Source: Ww85 sp963745765 (GTDB lineage: Bacteria > Desulfobacterota > Desulfobulbia > Desulfobulbales > Desulfocapsaceae). Taken from it: DNA of 64,000 bases. The stretch covers positions 1 to 64,000 of the forward strand of contig CAVUYQ010000015.1 of the NCBI GenBank assembly GCA_963745765.1. The letters are read 5' to 3'. Position numbers and translations under genes: made by a program. The notes below the pieces were generated by a model, which ran no database searches, was not told the DNA's origin, and saw only the letters and a list, made by a program, of their open reading frames with translations. Positions 21,859-30,589 of this stretch are shown here, piece by piece; the first letter of the stretch is position 1; each line of letters begins with the position of its first letter.

Positions 21859-22161
21859 CTATTTTAATCCGTAAGGAATAACGATGGTCATATCTCTTAG
21901 CTTTTCACCAAGTTCTTCAATGGTAATAGGCTCAAAAGCGTTCTTTTCAACGTTTGCCGGTATCGTCGAGTATATTTCACCTTCCATATCCCGAAGCATC
22001 TCAATGCTTTCCAGGTTATGTTCGTCGAGCTTTTCTATTTCGGTATCCATTACCACGCCGTACGAATACATATTTTCAACGGCCAGCCCGAGAGCCGAAC
22101 GCATTCCGTCCAGAGCATAATCCTTGTTTCGATACATGAAGCACACTTTTTTATATTCCAT
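21859..22161 (-). CDS. Hypothetical protein of the tusA-dsrE sulfur operon
   Basis: About 100 residues. The start is the ATG at 22161, preceded by GGGAGGAC; the longer frame from 22206 lacks such a site and overlaps dsrE. The protein reads MEYKKVCFMYRNKDYALDG, then MRSALGLAVENMYSYGVVMD and EKLDEHNLESIEMLRDMEGE, ending MTIVIPYGLK. The alternation of a strand (KKVCFMYRN) and an early helix recalls DsrE/DsrF-like folds, but there is no clear family motif and the only Cys is at position 7. It sits 13 bases downstream of the DsrE gene and 13 bases before the 57-residue gene, and is clearly co-transcribed. A role in sulfur relay is inferred only from context. Confidence 0.75.
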   Translation of the reverse strand: MEYKKVCFMYRNKDYALDGMRSALGLAVENMYSYGVVMDTEIEKLDEHNLESIEMLRDMEGEIYSTIPANVEKNAFEPITIEELGEKLRDMTIVIPYGLK

Positions 22162-22174
22162 GTCCTCCCTCCTG

Positions 22175-22492
22175 TTAGAAGCTGATGTAGCTGTCGAAAT
22201 CTTCAATAATGATACCGTGTTGAGCCTGGGTCGCCATTTTATTGGCAGTCAGTCCAGCGGGAACATCATTGATATCGTACCCCTGTTTCTTGTAGCTGTC
22301 GACACAGATTGATACATCGTCAGCAAGCTCACAGAGAGCGGGAAAATCCTTTTCATTTTTTGCATTATGTGTTGCGGTCCAGGTAAAAAAAACCTTTACC
22401 TTTGAACCCTTAGCTTTTGCTGCTTTAACAACGCCGAAAACATGGTGAAAGTTATCCGGGTTAGTGACAAAGATACCAAGACTCTTAGCCAT
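22175..22492 (-). CDS. DsrE family sulfur-relay protein
   Basis: DsrE-fold proteins carry sulfur as a persulfide or assist transfer between TusA-like carriers. The 105-residue protein opens MAKSLGIFVTNPDNFHHVFG, continues VVKAAKAKGSKVKVFFTWTA and includes DFPALCELADDVSICVDSYK and MATQAQHGIIIEDFDSYISF. The fold pattern (strand, helix, KVKVFFTW strand, then ADDVSICVDS) matches the DsrE superfamily. Two Cys, in ALCELA and SICVDS, are candidates for the active site. It lies 110 bases after tusA and 13 before the next gene. It is likely transcribed with tusA from the gap facing yedE. Confidence 0.82.
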   Translation of the reverse strand: MAKSLGIFVTNPDNFHHVFGVVKAAKAKGSKVKVFFTWTATHNAKNEKDFPALCELADDVSICVDSYKKQGYDINDVPAGLTANKMATQAQHGIIIEDFDSYISF

Positions 22493-22602
22493 CGGCTGCC
22501 TCCAAAATGTGAGAATGAGCCCCCTTCAAAAAAAGGGTCTTGAAAAAAGACGCCCCCGGTCAGTTATAAACTGACAAGGGACTCTTTGTAGAATCTGTAA
22601 CC

Positions 22603-22860
22603 TTAGCCTTTTTTGATATAGAAACTGAAAAAACCGCTTCCTTCTTTCTCTCCAAGGTACTCATGGCCTGCACGGTCACACCAGCCAGGGATGTCATTTC
22701 TTGAACCCGGATCGGTACCGTCTACCTGTAATACCTGACCGCTACTCAATTTACCCATCTCTTTTTTGGTTCGAAGCAGCGGCATCGGGCAACTTAGTCC
22801 TTTGGCATCCAGAACTGAGTCGGCACTGACATCGGCGGCTACTTGTTTTACATCACTCAT
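22603..22860 (-). CDS. tusA: TusA family sulfur carrier protein
   Basis: Small cytosolic sulfur carrier that holds a persulfide on a conserved Cys. The 85-residue protein starts MSDVKQVAADVSADSVLDAK, then GLSCPMPLLRTKKEMGKLS, where the CPMP motif has the carrier Cys. It follows with GQVLQVDGTDPGSRNDIPGW and CDRAGHEYLGEKEGSGFFSF, the standard TusA fold. The N-terminus is slightly longer than usual. ATG at 22860 is preceded by AGGAGG. It begins the leftward operon tusA-dsrE-hypothetical-hypothetical and faces a divergently placed YedE permease, a natural partner as the importer of thiosulfate or sulfur. Confidence 0.93.
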   Translation of the reverse strand: MSDVKQVAADVSADSVLDAKGLSCPMPLLRTKKEMGKLSSGQVLQVDGTDPGSRNDIPGWCDRAGHEYLGEKEGSGFFSFYIKKG

Positions 22861-22956
22861 TGGTTTTCCTCCTGAAAATGTTCGTTGGTTACAACAAATT
22901 GTTCCTCAATTATCGAGTCATACCCTTTAAACCGGAAAGTTGAACGAATAATCCGG

Positions 22957-23121
22957 GCCATCTTGAATACTAGCCTTTTCGCCCGAACTCTTCGTTATGC
23001 TCGAAATTCTATCCTCGGAATATCAACCATGCACCCCAAGCGTACTTCCTGCGGGGCGCCTACGGTAAAATTTCTTGCATGCCTTGATCTCGATCGAATA
23101 ATCGAATTATTCAAGGTACCC
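22957..23121. repeat. Dispersed repeat copy A, about 165 bp with imperfect inverted ends
   Basis: Lies between tusA and yedE. Its right end, read on the minus strand, is GGGTACCTTGAATAATTCG, continuing ATTATTCGATCGAG; the left end reads GGCCATCTTGAATACTAG, so the ends are inverted copies sharing CTTGAATA. The terminal 33 bases match copy C at 34872 with about three differences, and the left-end block TCGGGCGAAAAG also recurs in copy C. No reading frame worth reporting is inside. Confidence 0.6.
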
Positions 23122-23318
23122 TCTAGGTTCTGTCAACTGTAGCACATATCCAGTGATTTTTAGCATAATAAATCGTTATGTCAAACCAAAAAAATGTATA
23201 AAAACATACGGAAAAACAAAATTGTACTACATCGTAACGGTGTTGACAAAATCATTCACCACAGGTAAAGAAATGGAGGTTAATTTCGAATTGTCAATGG
23301 TCTTCCGGGGAGGTAGGT

Positions 23319-24563
23319 ATGAGTGAGCAGAGTATTGTCGTGGACAAGGTGAAAGGTATTTTCAATATCTTTTGCCGTACAGAGTGGAATGCCACTATCA
23401 CAGGTATTCTTGTCGGTTTTTTCTCTGTGATGATTATGGCCTGGTGGCGACCGTGGGGAGCGGTTGGTGCCGTGAGAAACTGGGGCGACTGGATTATGTA
23501 TGGTGTGTCCTCAGCGCTTGGAACCGATGCAGGCGTTTTTGGTTTATACCAGGAGGCACCGGCTTCAATCCTGGTCAGTTCCGGTTCGGTTATTGGTATC
23601 GGATTTGTACTTGGTGCTTTTGTTTCTGCCTGTTTTGGTAAAGAATTTGCCCTTAGAATTCCCCCTTACCGGGAAATGGTAAAGGCGGTAATAGCCGGAA
23701 TCCTAATGGGTATTGGTGCTTCTCTTGCCGGCGGTTGTAATATCGGTGGCTTTTACAACGCCATCGGCAACCTGGCAGCAAATGGTTTTTCCATGATGCT
23801 CGGTCTGGTCTTCGGTGTCGTGCTGGGCCTCAAACTGCTCTATCTGGAAATGGAACATATCAGCTGGGGGGATGGCGGTGCGAAAACAATATCGTTTCCG
23901 GCAAAAGTTGTAACTCTGTTCGGAATAGCGGCGCTGATCTGGCTGATTTGGAAGGCTTATGGGTATGCTGCAAACGAAGATAGTAATTATATCGCATCAC
24001 TGGGTGGTGTCATTATGATTGCGGGAGCTCTGGGATACAGCATGCAGCGGGGACGCTGGTGTATGGTCCAGGGGTTTCGGGAGCCGCATATGACAGGCGA
24101 TACAACCATGGCCAGATCGGTTATGCTGTCGATAATGATTGTTGCCATAGGCGCAGCAGTCCTGAAATATGCCGTTCCGGTTCGGGCGGAAGGCGAATCG
24201 GTACTGGCTCCCATCTACTATGTTCGCGGAACCTTTGGCTGGGCCGGTGTTCTCGGTGGTTTTTTGTTCGGTCTTGGTGCCATGTTTGCCGGGGGGTGTG
24301 GATCCGGTACCCTGTGGCGCGTCGGTGAGGGACAGGTAAAACTGATGATGGTTGTACCTTTTTTCGCGATATCGACATCAATTGTTACGGCCTGGTTCAG
24401 GGATAATGAATTTGAAGCTGACGGTGTTCTTGGTAAATATGTCTATCTGCCGGACGTAATGGGATATGGGGCTACCTTACTACTTATCGCGGCATTTCTT
24501 TTTATCTGGTATCTTATAGTGACCTGGAATGAGGAAACCAATAAGTTGGTTGTGCCGATGTAG
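23319..24563 (+). CDS. yedE: YedE/YeeE-type sulfur transporter permease
   Basis: Multi-spanning inner-membrane protein of the YeeE/YedE (TsuA) family, which takes up thiosulfate or related sulfur and passes it to TusA-like carriers. The 414-residue protein has two halves, each with a signature around conserved Cys: GIGASLAGGCNIGGFYNAIG near residue 135 and GLGAMFAGGCGSGTLWRVGE near residue 330. Other membrane helices include ITGILVGFFSVMIMAWW at the start and GATLLLIAAFLFIWYLIV at the end. An additional Cys is in GRWCMVQGFREP. ATG at 23319 has GGGGAGGTAG upstream. It is divergent from tusA-dsrE and ends in a strong terminator. In this setting it probably feeds sulfur into the TusA/DsrE relay. 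Confidence 0.9.
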   Translation: MSEQSIVVDKVKGIFNIFCRTEWNATITGILVGFFSVMIMAWWRPWGAVGAVRNWGDWIMYGVSSALGTDAGVFGLYQEAPASILVSSGSVIGIGFVLGAFVSACFGKEFALRIPPYREMVKAVIAGILMGIGASLAGGCNIGGFYNAIGNLAANGFSMMLGLVFGVVLGLKLLYLEMEHISWGDGGAKTISFPAKVVTLFGIAALIWLIWKAYGYAANEDSNYIASLGGVIMIAGALGYSMQRGRWCMVQGFREPHMTGDTTMARSVMLSIMIVAIGAAVLKYAVPVRAEGESVLAPIYYVRGTFGWAGVLGGFLFGLGAMFAGGCGSGTLWRVGEGQVKLMMVVPFFAISTSIVTAWFRDNEFEADGVLGKYVYLPDVMGYGATLLLIAAFLFIWYLIVTWNEETNKLVVPM

Positions 24564-24596
24564 ATCGCTGTTAAATTAGCGTTATACTCCATTAAA

Positions 24597-24638
24597 GGGT
24601 TACCTGTTCCAACCAGAGAACAGGTAACCCTTTTTTTT
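24597..24638 (+). terminator. Rho-independent terminator of yedE
   Basis: A perfect 13-base stem GGGTTACCTGTTC / GAACAGGTAACCC with an 8-base loop is followed by eight T, 33 bases after the yedE stop. Confidence 0.95.
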
Positions 24639-24861
24639 GATGCATTCATCATGGAAAAACAGCGGGTGCACCGTTCTTATGATCGCAACAAATCAGGGAA
24701 TGATCACTGTCGTAAAGGTTTAGGGGATATATCTGAGCGTTTGTTAACGAGCAGTCTTTCAATTCTGCTTTAGCATAGTTTTGGTAAAAGGCGACTTTGA
24801 CTCCCTGCAACGATGAGATCACCGTGGATTATCCCCGGAATATTATTCATATGTATCCTAA

Positions 24862-24949
24862 AGGCATTTTTTTCAAGGCTCGCCTAACGGAAAAATTATC
24901 ACACGTCTTGATCTTGAATAATTGTCCTTGTTATTTATTCAAGGTAGCC
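24862..24949. repeat. Dispersed repeat copy B, about 88 bp
   Basis: The minus strand begins GGCTACCTTGAATAAATAAC and later reads ATCAAGACGTGTGATAATTT, then CCGTTAGGCGAGCC. It shares the ACCTTGAATAA end with copies A and C and the ATCAAG..TTTT.CCGT.AGGCG block with copy A. It ends 26 bases before the start of the deacetylase gene. The rest of the gap 24564-24975 shows only the yedE terminator. Confidence 0.5.
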
Positions 24950-24975
24950 ATGAGTATTGAACCAGAGAGAATAAG

Positions 24976-26042
24976 ATGAGAAAAACGGCGATTTTCAAGA
25001 GTGATCTTTTCCTCATGCATGACCCCGGACCCCATCATCCGGAACGTATCGAACGCCTTAAAGTTATTTACGATTTTATTAACCGGCCTGAAGTGAGGTC
25101 GAGGTTTGTTTTTCCGGATTTTTCGCCGGCTGAAAAAAAGAGCATTATCTGCAACCATGGCGATAGAATGGTACAACGCGTATCTGAAACAGCAGGAAAA
25201 AGCTATGACTTTCTCGATCAGGATACGGCGACATCGGAAAAATCCTATGAAGCGGCTCTGCTGGCGGCAGGTGCGGTGATAAAAGGGGTAGATATGCTTG
25301 AAGCGGGGGAGATTGATAATGGTTTCGCCCTTGTCAGGCCACCCGGGCATCATGCTGAAAAAGACCGTTCCATGGGTTTTTGTCTTTTTAATAATATAGC
25401 CGTGGCAGCTCACCATGCCTGGCACCGGCATGGTCTTGAAAAGATCATGATCGTTGACTGGGACCTGCACCATGGCAATGGTACCCAGTATTCATTTTAC
25501 AACAGCGATAAGGTGCTCTACCTGTCCACCCATCAATATCCCTATTACCCGGGAACCGGAGCTTTGCATGAGGTCGGGAACGGGGAGGGGAAGGGTTTAC
25601 CATTAATATCCCGCTGCCCGGCGGCCTTGGAGATTTGGATTATGCCGCGATCTTCAATGATGTTGTCGTCCCGGTGGGAAAATCGTATCAGCCGCAGCTT
25701 ATCCTTGTATCAGCCGGGTTTGATATCTATCATGGTGATCCGCTTGGCAGCATGTCTGTCGGAGCAGCGGGGTTTGCCTACATGACCCGCTGCCTGGTGG
25801 ATCTGGCCAGAGAAATATGTGACGGAAAGTTGCTGGTAACACTTGAGGGCGGTTACAACCTTAAAGGTCAGAGAGACGGTGCCCTTGCTGTCTTATCAGA
25901 ATTATTGGGTGGACCGATAGACGATGACGGCCGGGAGTTCTATCTTGATGATACCCTTAATGAGCAGTTTAAAAATTCTCATCGCTCCCACCAGGCCATC
26001 GTGCATGCTATTGAAGCGGCCGGGAAATACTGGAACCTGTAA
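24976..26042 (+). CDS. Histone deacetylase-like / acetoin-utilisation family amidohydrolase (frameshift near 25594)
   Basis: Zinc-dependent deacetylase of the arginase/HDAC fold; bacterial members deacetylate acetylpolyamines or regulate acetyl-CoA synthetase (AcuC). ATG at 24976 starts MRKTAIFKSDLFLMHDPGPH and includes HPERIERLKVIYDF, RPPGHHAEKDRSMGFCLFNN (catalytic His pair) and IMIVDWDLHHGNGTQYSFY, with zinc ligands Asp and His. After YYPGTGALHEVGNGEGKG the frame shifts by one base, and GFTINIPLPGGLGDLDYA continues, with ILVSAGFDIYHGDPLGSM giving the third zinc ligand. It then has GYNLKGQRDGALAVL to a stop at 26040. All active-site residues are present across the break. A dispersed repeat lies directly upstream. 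Confidence 0.9.
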
Positions 26043-26207
26043 AAAAAAGATGGGGCAAGACCCTGCCGCTCGCAGGCCGGATGGTGCAGCAGATATGAAA
26101 CGTTTAAAAGACAGAAAAAATTATGTACGTTATGTCAGAACGAAGGTATATAAAATCCCTTAAAATCCAGGGATAAACACAGATATGTTTACGAGTAGGA
26201 TTCGATT

Positions 26208-26492
26208 ATGAAAATCACCAAGAAAGAGGTTGCGCATGTGGCGCATCTGGCTCGCCTGCATCTCGATGAAGATGAGCTTGTCCGGATGACGGCTCAGCTT
26301 GACACGATTTTGTCCTATGTGGCAAAACTCGATGAAATTGATACCACGGGCGTTGAACCGACAACCCATGCCTTTTCTATCAGCAACGCCTTCAGGGAAG
26401 ATGAGGTGCAGGCTTCCCTTGACCGGAGCCAGGCTCTTGCCAACGGGCCGCAGCAGGATGGAGAGTTCTTTCTTGTGCCGCGGGTCATCTGA
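26208..26492 (+). CDS. gatC: Aspartyl/glutamyl-tRNA amidotransferase subunit C
   Basis: Small subunit of GatCAB, which amidates Glu-tRNA(Gln) or Asp-tRNA(Asn). The 94-residue protein starts MKITKKEVAHVAHLARLHLD, then EDELVRMTAQLDTILSYVAK, then LDEIDTTGVEPTTHAFSISN, and ends FFLVPRVI. The LARL..DE..... and LDTILxYVxKLxEIDTxGVEPT motifs are diagnostic. It is 76 bases upstream of gatA in the same direction, while gatB is not in the window. Presence of GatCA implies indirect Gln and/or Asn tRNA charging in this organism. Confidence 0.95.
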   Translation: MKITKKEVAHVAHLARLHLDEDELVRMTAQLDTILSYVAKLDEIDTTGVEPTTHAFSISNAFREDEVQASLDRSQALANGPQQDGEFFLVPRVI

Positions 26493-26568
26493 TCAGCGAC
26501 GGCAGCAGGCGAAACATATAGATGAAGACCCCCGTGAGCAAACAGGCTCAATGGGACAGGGGAAGCAG

Positions 26569-28032
26569 ATGGAACCGTATGAGTTGACAATATATGAGGC
26601 ACTCGAGAACATGGCTGCCGGGGAACTCTCCTCGAAAGAATTGACGCAAAGTTGCCTCAAACGGATTTTTGAAGTTGAAGCAGACGTGAAAGCCTTTATT
26701 ACGATATCTGAGGAAAGAGCCCTTGCTCTGGCAGATGAGGCTGATCGCAAGAGAGTCCAAAAAGAGGTCGGTGCGCTGTGCGGCATTCCTCTTTCAATAA
26801 AGGATCTATTGTGTACAAAGGGTGTAAAAACTACCTGCGGCTCAAGAATTCTCGAACCGTTTGTACCTCCCTATGATGCGACCGTAGTTGGCAAAATAAA
26901 GAGTCAGGGCGGTGTTATTGTCGGCAAGACAGCCATGGACGAATTTGCCATGGGTTCGACATCTGAAACCTGCTCCTTCGGCATCCCGACTAACCCCTGG
27001 AACAAAGCATATGTAGCCGGTGGGTCTTCCGGAGGTTCTGCGGCTTCTGTTGCCAGCGGTGAGGTTTTGGGCTCGCTGGGGTCTGATACCGGTGGTTCCA
27101 TTCGCCAACCAGCCTCACTCTGTGGCATTGTCGGAATGAAACCAACGTACGGTCGGGTGTCCCGTTATGGTCTGGTCGCCTTTGCTTCCTCGCTGGACCA
27201 GGTTGGTCCGCTGACAAGAGATGTTGCCGATTGTGCGGTAATGATGAATACGATCGCCGGGCATGATACCAAAGATTCAACTTCGGTAGCCATTCCGGCA
27301 GAGGATTATACGGCCAGCCTCATTGAGGGTATGAAAGGGATCAGGGTAGGCGTTCCGCGTGAATATTTTATGGAGGGACTTGATCCCGAGGTTGAACAGA
27401 CAGTCATGTCCTGTGTTGACATCCTGAGCTCTGCAGGTGCCGAGGTTGTTGATGTTTCCATCCCCCATATAGACTATTGTGTTGCTGTTTATTACCTGAT
27501 AGCACCGGCTGAAGCCAGTTCCAATCTTGCCCGTTATGACGGAGTCTCCTATGGCTATCGTGATGAGCGATCCAATACGCTGATAGATATGTACAAGGAT
27601 ACTCGCTCAAAGGGATTCGGTGCTGAGGTAAAGCGGAGAATCCTGATTGGTACCTATGCCCTTTCTTCGGGATACTATGATGCCTACTACAAAAAGGCAT
27701 CCCAGGTCCGGACCCTTATTCTTGAGGATTACAAGAAAGCATGGAATTCCTGCGATCTTCTGGTGTCACCCGTTACCCCGACACCTGCATGGAAAATCGG
27801 AGAGAAAATTGACGACCCGCTCGCCATGTATCTCTCGGACATTCTAACCCTGTCAACAAATCTGGCAGGGCTTCCGGGGCTATCTGTTCCGGGTGGTTTC
27901 AGTAAAGACGGTCTACCAATCGGCATTCAGCTTCAAGGCCCTCATTTCCATGAAGGTGCACTCATCCGGGCAGCCTATAACATCGAGAAAGGTCTTGGTC
28001 TGAAACGGGTAATCCCGCCTGTCAGACCGTGA
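26569..28032 (+). CDS. gatA: Aspartyl/glutamyl-tRNA amidotransferase subunit A
   Basis: Glutaminase subunit of GatCAB that releases ammonia for transamidation. ATG at 26569, with AGGGGAAG upstream, gives MEPYELTIYEALENMAAGEL. The amidase-signature triad is present: Lys in GIPLSIKDLLCTKG, cis-Ser in GSLGSDTGGSIRQPASLCG and nucleophile Ser in the same GGSIRQPA motif. GGSSGGSAASVASG precedes it. The C-terminal half has SPVTPTPAWKIG and LAGLPGLSVPGGFS. The 487 residues are normal. An ATG at 26551 is an alternative start. The longer open frame from 26299 overlaps gatC and is not needed. Confidence 0.96.
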   Translation: MEPYELTIYEALENMAAGELSSKELTQSCLKRIFEVEADVKAFITISEERALALADEADRKRVQKEVGALCGIPLSIKDLLCTKGVKTTCGSRILEPFVPPYDATVVGKIKSQGGVIVGKTAMDEFAMGSTSETCSFGIPTNPWNKAYVAGGSSGGSAASVASGEVLGSLGSDTGGSIRQPASLCGIVGMKPTYGRVSRYGLVAFASSLDQVGPLTRDVADCAVMMNTIAGHDTKDSTSVAIPAEDYTASLIEGMKGIRVGVPREYFMEGLDPEVEQTVMSCVDILSSAGAEVVDVSIPHIDYCVAVYYLIAPAEASSNLARYDGVSYGYRDERSNTLIDMYKDTRSKGFGAEVKRRILIGTYALSSGYYDAYYKKASQVRTLILEDYKKAWNSCDLLVSPVTPTPAWKIGEKIDDPLAMYLSDILTLSTNLAGLPGLSVPGGFSKDGLPIGIQLQGPHFHEGALIRAAYNIEKGLGLKRVIPPVRP

Positions 28033-28073
28033 AAAAATAAACCTGAACCAGCAACATTAAAAGAGGCTGCATA

Positions 28074-29186
28074 ATGAAATTGCAGATACCGCCCAATATC
28101 GCGGAAATAACCCCCTACCCCCCCGGTAAGCCAATAGAGGAGCTTGAGCGTGAGTATGGGATCCGCGACTCAATAAAACTTGCTTCAAATGAGAATCCCT
28201 TTGGGCCGTCACCGTTTGCTGTCAAAGCAATAGAATCAGCCCTTAATAATCTGCACCGTTATCCGGACGGATCCGGCTATTACCTGACAGAAGGTATTTC
28301 TCAGTACTGCGGGGTGAAAAGTGATCAGGTGGTATTGGGAAACGGTTCGAATGAAATAATAGAATTTCTGGTCAAGGCCTTTGTTCAGGTAGATGATGAG
28401 GTCATAACCAGTCATCCTTCTTTTCTGATGTACCAGAAGTTTGTCCAGGTTCGCGGCGGGGTCAATCATGTCGTTGAGCTCAGGGATATGTACCACGATC
28501 TTACCGCAATGCTGGACATGATTTCCGCAAGAACCCGGCTTATTTTTCTTGATAACCCCAACAACCCGACCGGGACGGCACTAGCTCCGGGCGATCTTAA
28601 CGCTTTTCTTGAACGGGTGCCGGAGTCGGTAATTGTCGTTCTTGATGAAGCCTATGTTGACTTTATGGATGAAGATCTGAGAGTTGATACAGCATCACTC
28701 ATCAGTGATACTCCGGGACGTTGTGGTGTTGTCTGTATGAGAACCTTCTCAAAGGCTTATGGACTTGCCGGTCTTCGTATCGGTTTTGGCCTGATGGATA
28801 GAAAAATCGCGGCCTGTCTGCACAAGGTCAGACAGCCCTTTAACATTAACCAGCTTGCTTTGACGGGAGCGCTGGCTGCCTTGCAGGACCGTGCTTTTTA
28901 CCACAAGACAATTGCCGGCACCAGGGAAGGTAAAGAGCACCTGATACGGGAACTGGCCGCACTTGGCTGCAGGAGCTACCCGTCCCAGACGAATTTTTTC
29001 CTGATTGATGTCGGCGGTGATGCAACACTTCTATATGAGGCCATGCTGAAAAAAGGGGTAATTGTCCGCTCGATGAAAGCCTACGGTTTTGATCGTTTCA
29101 TCAGGATCAATACTGGTACGCCTGCTGAAAATAAGCGCTTTCTCAATGCGTTGCAGGGTTGTCTTTCGGAGTGCGGTTATGTCTGA
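28074..29186 (+). CDS. hisC: Histidinol-phosphate aminotransferase
   Basis: PLP enzyme of histidine biosynthesis converting imidazole acetol phosphate to histidinol phosphate. The 370-residue protein shows IKLASNENPFGPSP, HRYPDGSGYYL, LGNGSNEIIEFLVKAF, IFLDNPNNPTGTAL (the PNNPTG loop), VVLDEAYVDFM and the PLP Lys motif RTFSKAYGLAGLRIGF. It ends RSMKAYGFDRFIRINTGTP and ENKRFLNALQ. ATG at 28074 has AAGAGGC upstream. Type I aminotransferases of this subgroup can also serve tyrosine or phenylalanine pathways. It overlaps the cmk start by eight bases, and gatA is 41 bases upstream, suggesting one transcript. Confidence 0.94.
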   Translation: MKLQIPPNIAEITPYPPGKPIEELEREYGIRDSIKLASNENPFGPSPFAVKAIESALNNLHRYPDGSGYYLTEGISQYCGVKSDQVVLGNGSNEIIEFLVKAFVQVDDEVITSHPSFLMYQKFVQVRGGVNHVVELRDMYHDLTAMLDMISARTRLIFLDNPNNPTGTALAPGDLNAFLERVPESVIVVLDEAYVDFMDEDLRVDTASLISDTPGRCGVVCMRTFSKAYGLAGLRIGFGLMDRKIAACLHKVRQPFNINQLALTGALAALQDRAFYHKTIAGTREGKEHLIRELAALGCRSYPSQTNFFLIDVGGDATLLYEAMLKKGVIVRSMKAYGFDRFIRINTGTPAENKRFLNALQGCLSECGYV

Positions 29187-29885
29187 GCAACCCGGTATCA
29201 TCGTCACCATCGATGGTCCGTCAGGAGTAGGGAAATCGACGATCAGCAGAAAAATTGCCGCAGAACTCGGCCTTACCTACCTTGATACCGGAGCAATGTA
29301 TCGGGCTGTTGCCTTGTATCTTCAGTCTCTTGGTTGTGACATCGAAGACGAATCGGCAGTGTAAGCAGGCACTGGAAGATATCACGATTGATCTCGGGCC
29401 GGCAGCCAGTGAAGATGACGACGTCTGTGTCCTGCTCAATGGAGAAAGATGTCAGCGGACTGATCAGGACTCCTGAAATATCGATGCTGGCCTCGCGCGT
29501 TTCAGCGATCCCGCCGTCAGGACTAAACTCACCGGATTACAGCAAACGATAGGGGAGAAGGGGGCAATCGTTGCCGAAGGCAGAGATACCGGGACGGTGG
29601 TTTTTCCCGCAGCTCAGTACAAGTTTTTTCTGGATGCGGCATCCGGATGAACGGCTCAGGCGCAGGTCAAGCCAGATGAGGGCCAGGGGAGAGCAGGTGG
29701 ACGAAAAGGTTCTTCTGGCAATGAATAATGCACGGGACAAGCAGGATAGCGAGCGGGCGGTGGCCCCGTTGAAAAAAGCTGACGATGCTCTTCTGATCGA
29801 TACGACCGGTTTAACCATTGATCAGGTACTCGCCGCAATCATCGGGCGCGATAAGGAAATAAAAACGGCCAATGTCCTGAATTGA
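29179..29885 (+). CDS. cmk: Cytidylate kinase, broken by at least four frameshifts
   Basis: Phosphorylates CMP/dCMP for pyrimidine nucleotide supply; normally essential. ATG at 29179 overlaps the hisC end and starts SEQPGIIVTIDGPSGVGKST with the P-loop, then LTYLDTGAMYRAVALYL. The sequence then hops frames: CKQALEDITIDLGPAASED, DVSGLIRTPEISMLASRVSA, TGLQQTIGEKGAIVAEGRD (the EGRDxGTVVFP motif), YKFFLDAASDERLRRR and RDKQDSERAVAPLKKADDAL, ending IDTTGLTIDQVLAAII. Residues on both sides of each shift are conserved, so the length of about 230 residues is reconstructed. So many breaks in a 700-base gene is unusual for this part of the window. Either the read depth was poor here or the copy is decaying. 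Confidence 0.8.
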
Positions 29886-29905
29886 TGCAGGAATATTGGC
29901 TTTTT
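29868..29905. terminator. Terminator between cmk and pal, bidirectional
   Basis: GCCAATGTCCTG pairs imperfectly with CAGGAATATTGGC around an 8-base loop. Five T follow on the plus strand and a GTTTTTATTT tract on the minus strand. The hairpin overlaps the cmk stop and can also end pal, which converges from the right. Confidence 0.7.
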
Positions 29906-29953
29906 AAAAAACAGCTCGACAAGCCTGGTTTTTAAAGCATGTGCTAACCGTCT

Positions 29954-30589
29954 TTACTCAAGGATAAAATCTGCCCGGCGATTCTGGCTCCAGGCAAATT
30001 CTGTCTGTTCAAAAAACAGCGGGCGTTCTTCTCCGAAACTGACAGTTCTTATGCGGTCAGGTTGAACGCCGAGGTTTATCAGGTAGTCGCGTACGTTGAT
30101 GGCCCGTTTTTCGCCGAGTGCCAGATTATACTCCTTGGTACCGCGATCGTCGCAATTCCCTTCGATGACGACCGTGTTGGATACCTGCTTGATATATTCG
30201 GCGTTCTGAACCATTCTCTCCGACATATCCGGTCGCAGGGTTGCCTGGTCGAAATCGAAATAGATCGGGGCCAGGCCGCTTGTCGTTCGTCCATGTGCCT
30301 GTTTGTACTCAGGAGTTTGTTCGGCCTGGGTACCATCGATAGACATGCTTCCGAGGTGTTCTGCCTGGGGAGTGGCGGTGTCATCGAGTCTGCCTTCATG
30401 AGCAAGGTTGTTTTCCGAATAACTGCCTTCGGCGGCCGGGTAGTTGATGTCCTTACCGGTATATCCGGCAGAGGAGCTGCTCTCCGGAGATGGAGGAATA
30501 ACCGATTTCTTCGAGCAACCGCCGATAAAAACGGTAAGCAGGCTGGCTACTGCGACGGTGAGAAGGAGCCTGACGATGACATGTTTCAT
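29954..30589 (-). CDS. pal: Peptidoglycan-associated lipoprotein Pal (OmpA family)
   Basis: Outer-membrane lipoprotein of the Tol-Pal system that binds peptidoglycan. The N-terminus MKHVIVRLLLTVAVASLLTV is followed by the lipobox IGGCSKKS with the lipidated Cys at about residue 25. A low-complexity Ser/Pro linker leads to the OmpA domain: APIYFDFDQATLRPDMSERM, VVIEGNCDDRGTKEYNLALG (peptidoglycan-binding Asp and Arg), EKRAINVRDYLINLGV and RIRTVSFGEERPLFFEQTE. The 211 residues match Pal. No tolB or tolAQR is adjacent. It converges on cmk, and the gap of 269 bases to rlmKL contains nothing recognisable. Confidence 0.92.
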   Translation of the reverse strand: MKHVIVRLLLTVAVASLLTVFIGGCSKKSVIPPSPESSSSAGYTGKDINYPAAEGSYSENNLAHEGRLDDTATPQAEHLGSMSIDGTQAEQTPEYKQAHGRTTSGLAPIYFDFDQATLRPDMSERMVQNAEYIKQVSNTVVIEGNCDDRGTKEYNLALGEKRAINVRDYLINLGVQPDRIRTVSFGEERPLFFEQTEFAWSQNRRADFILE

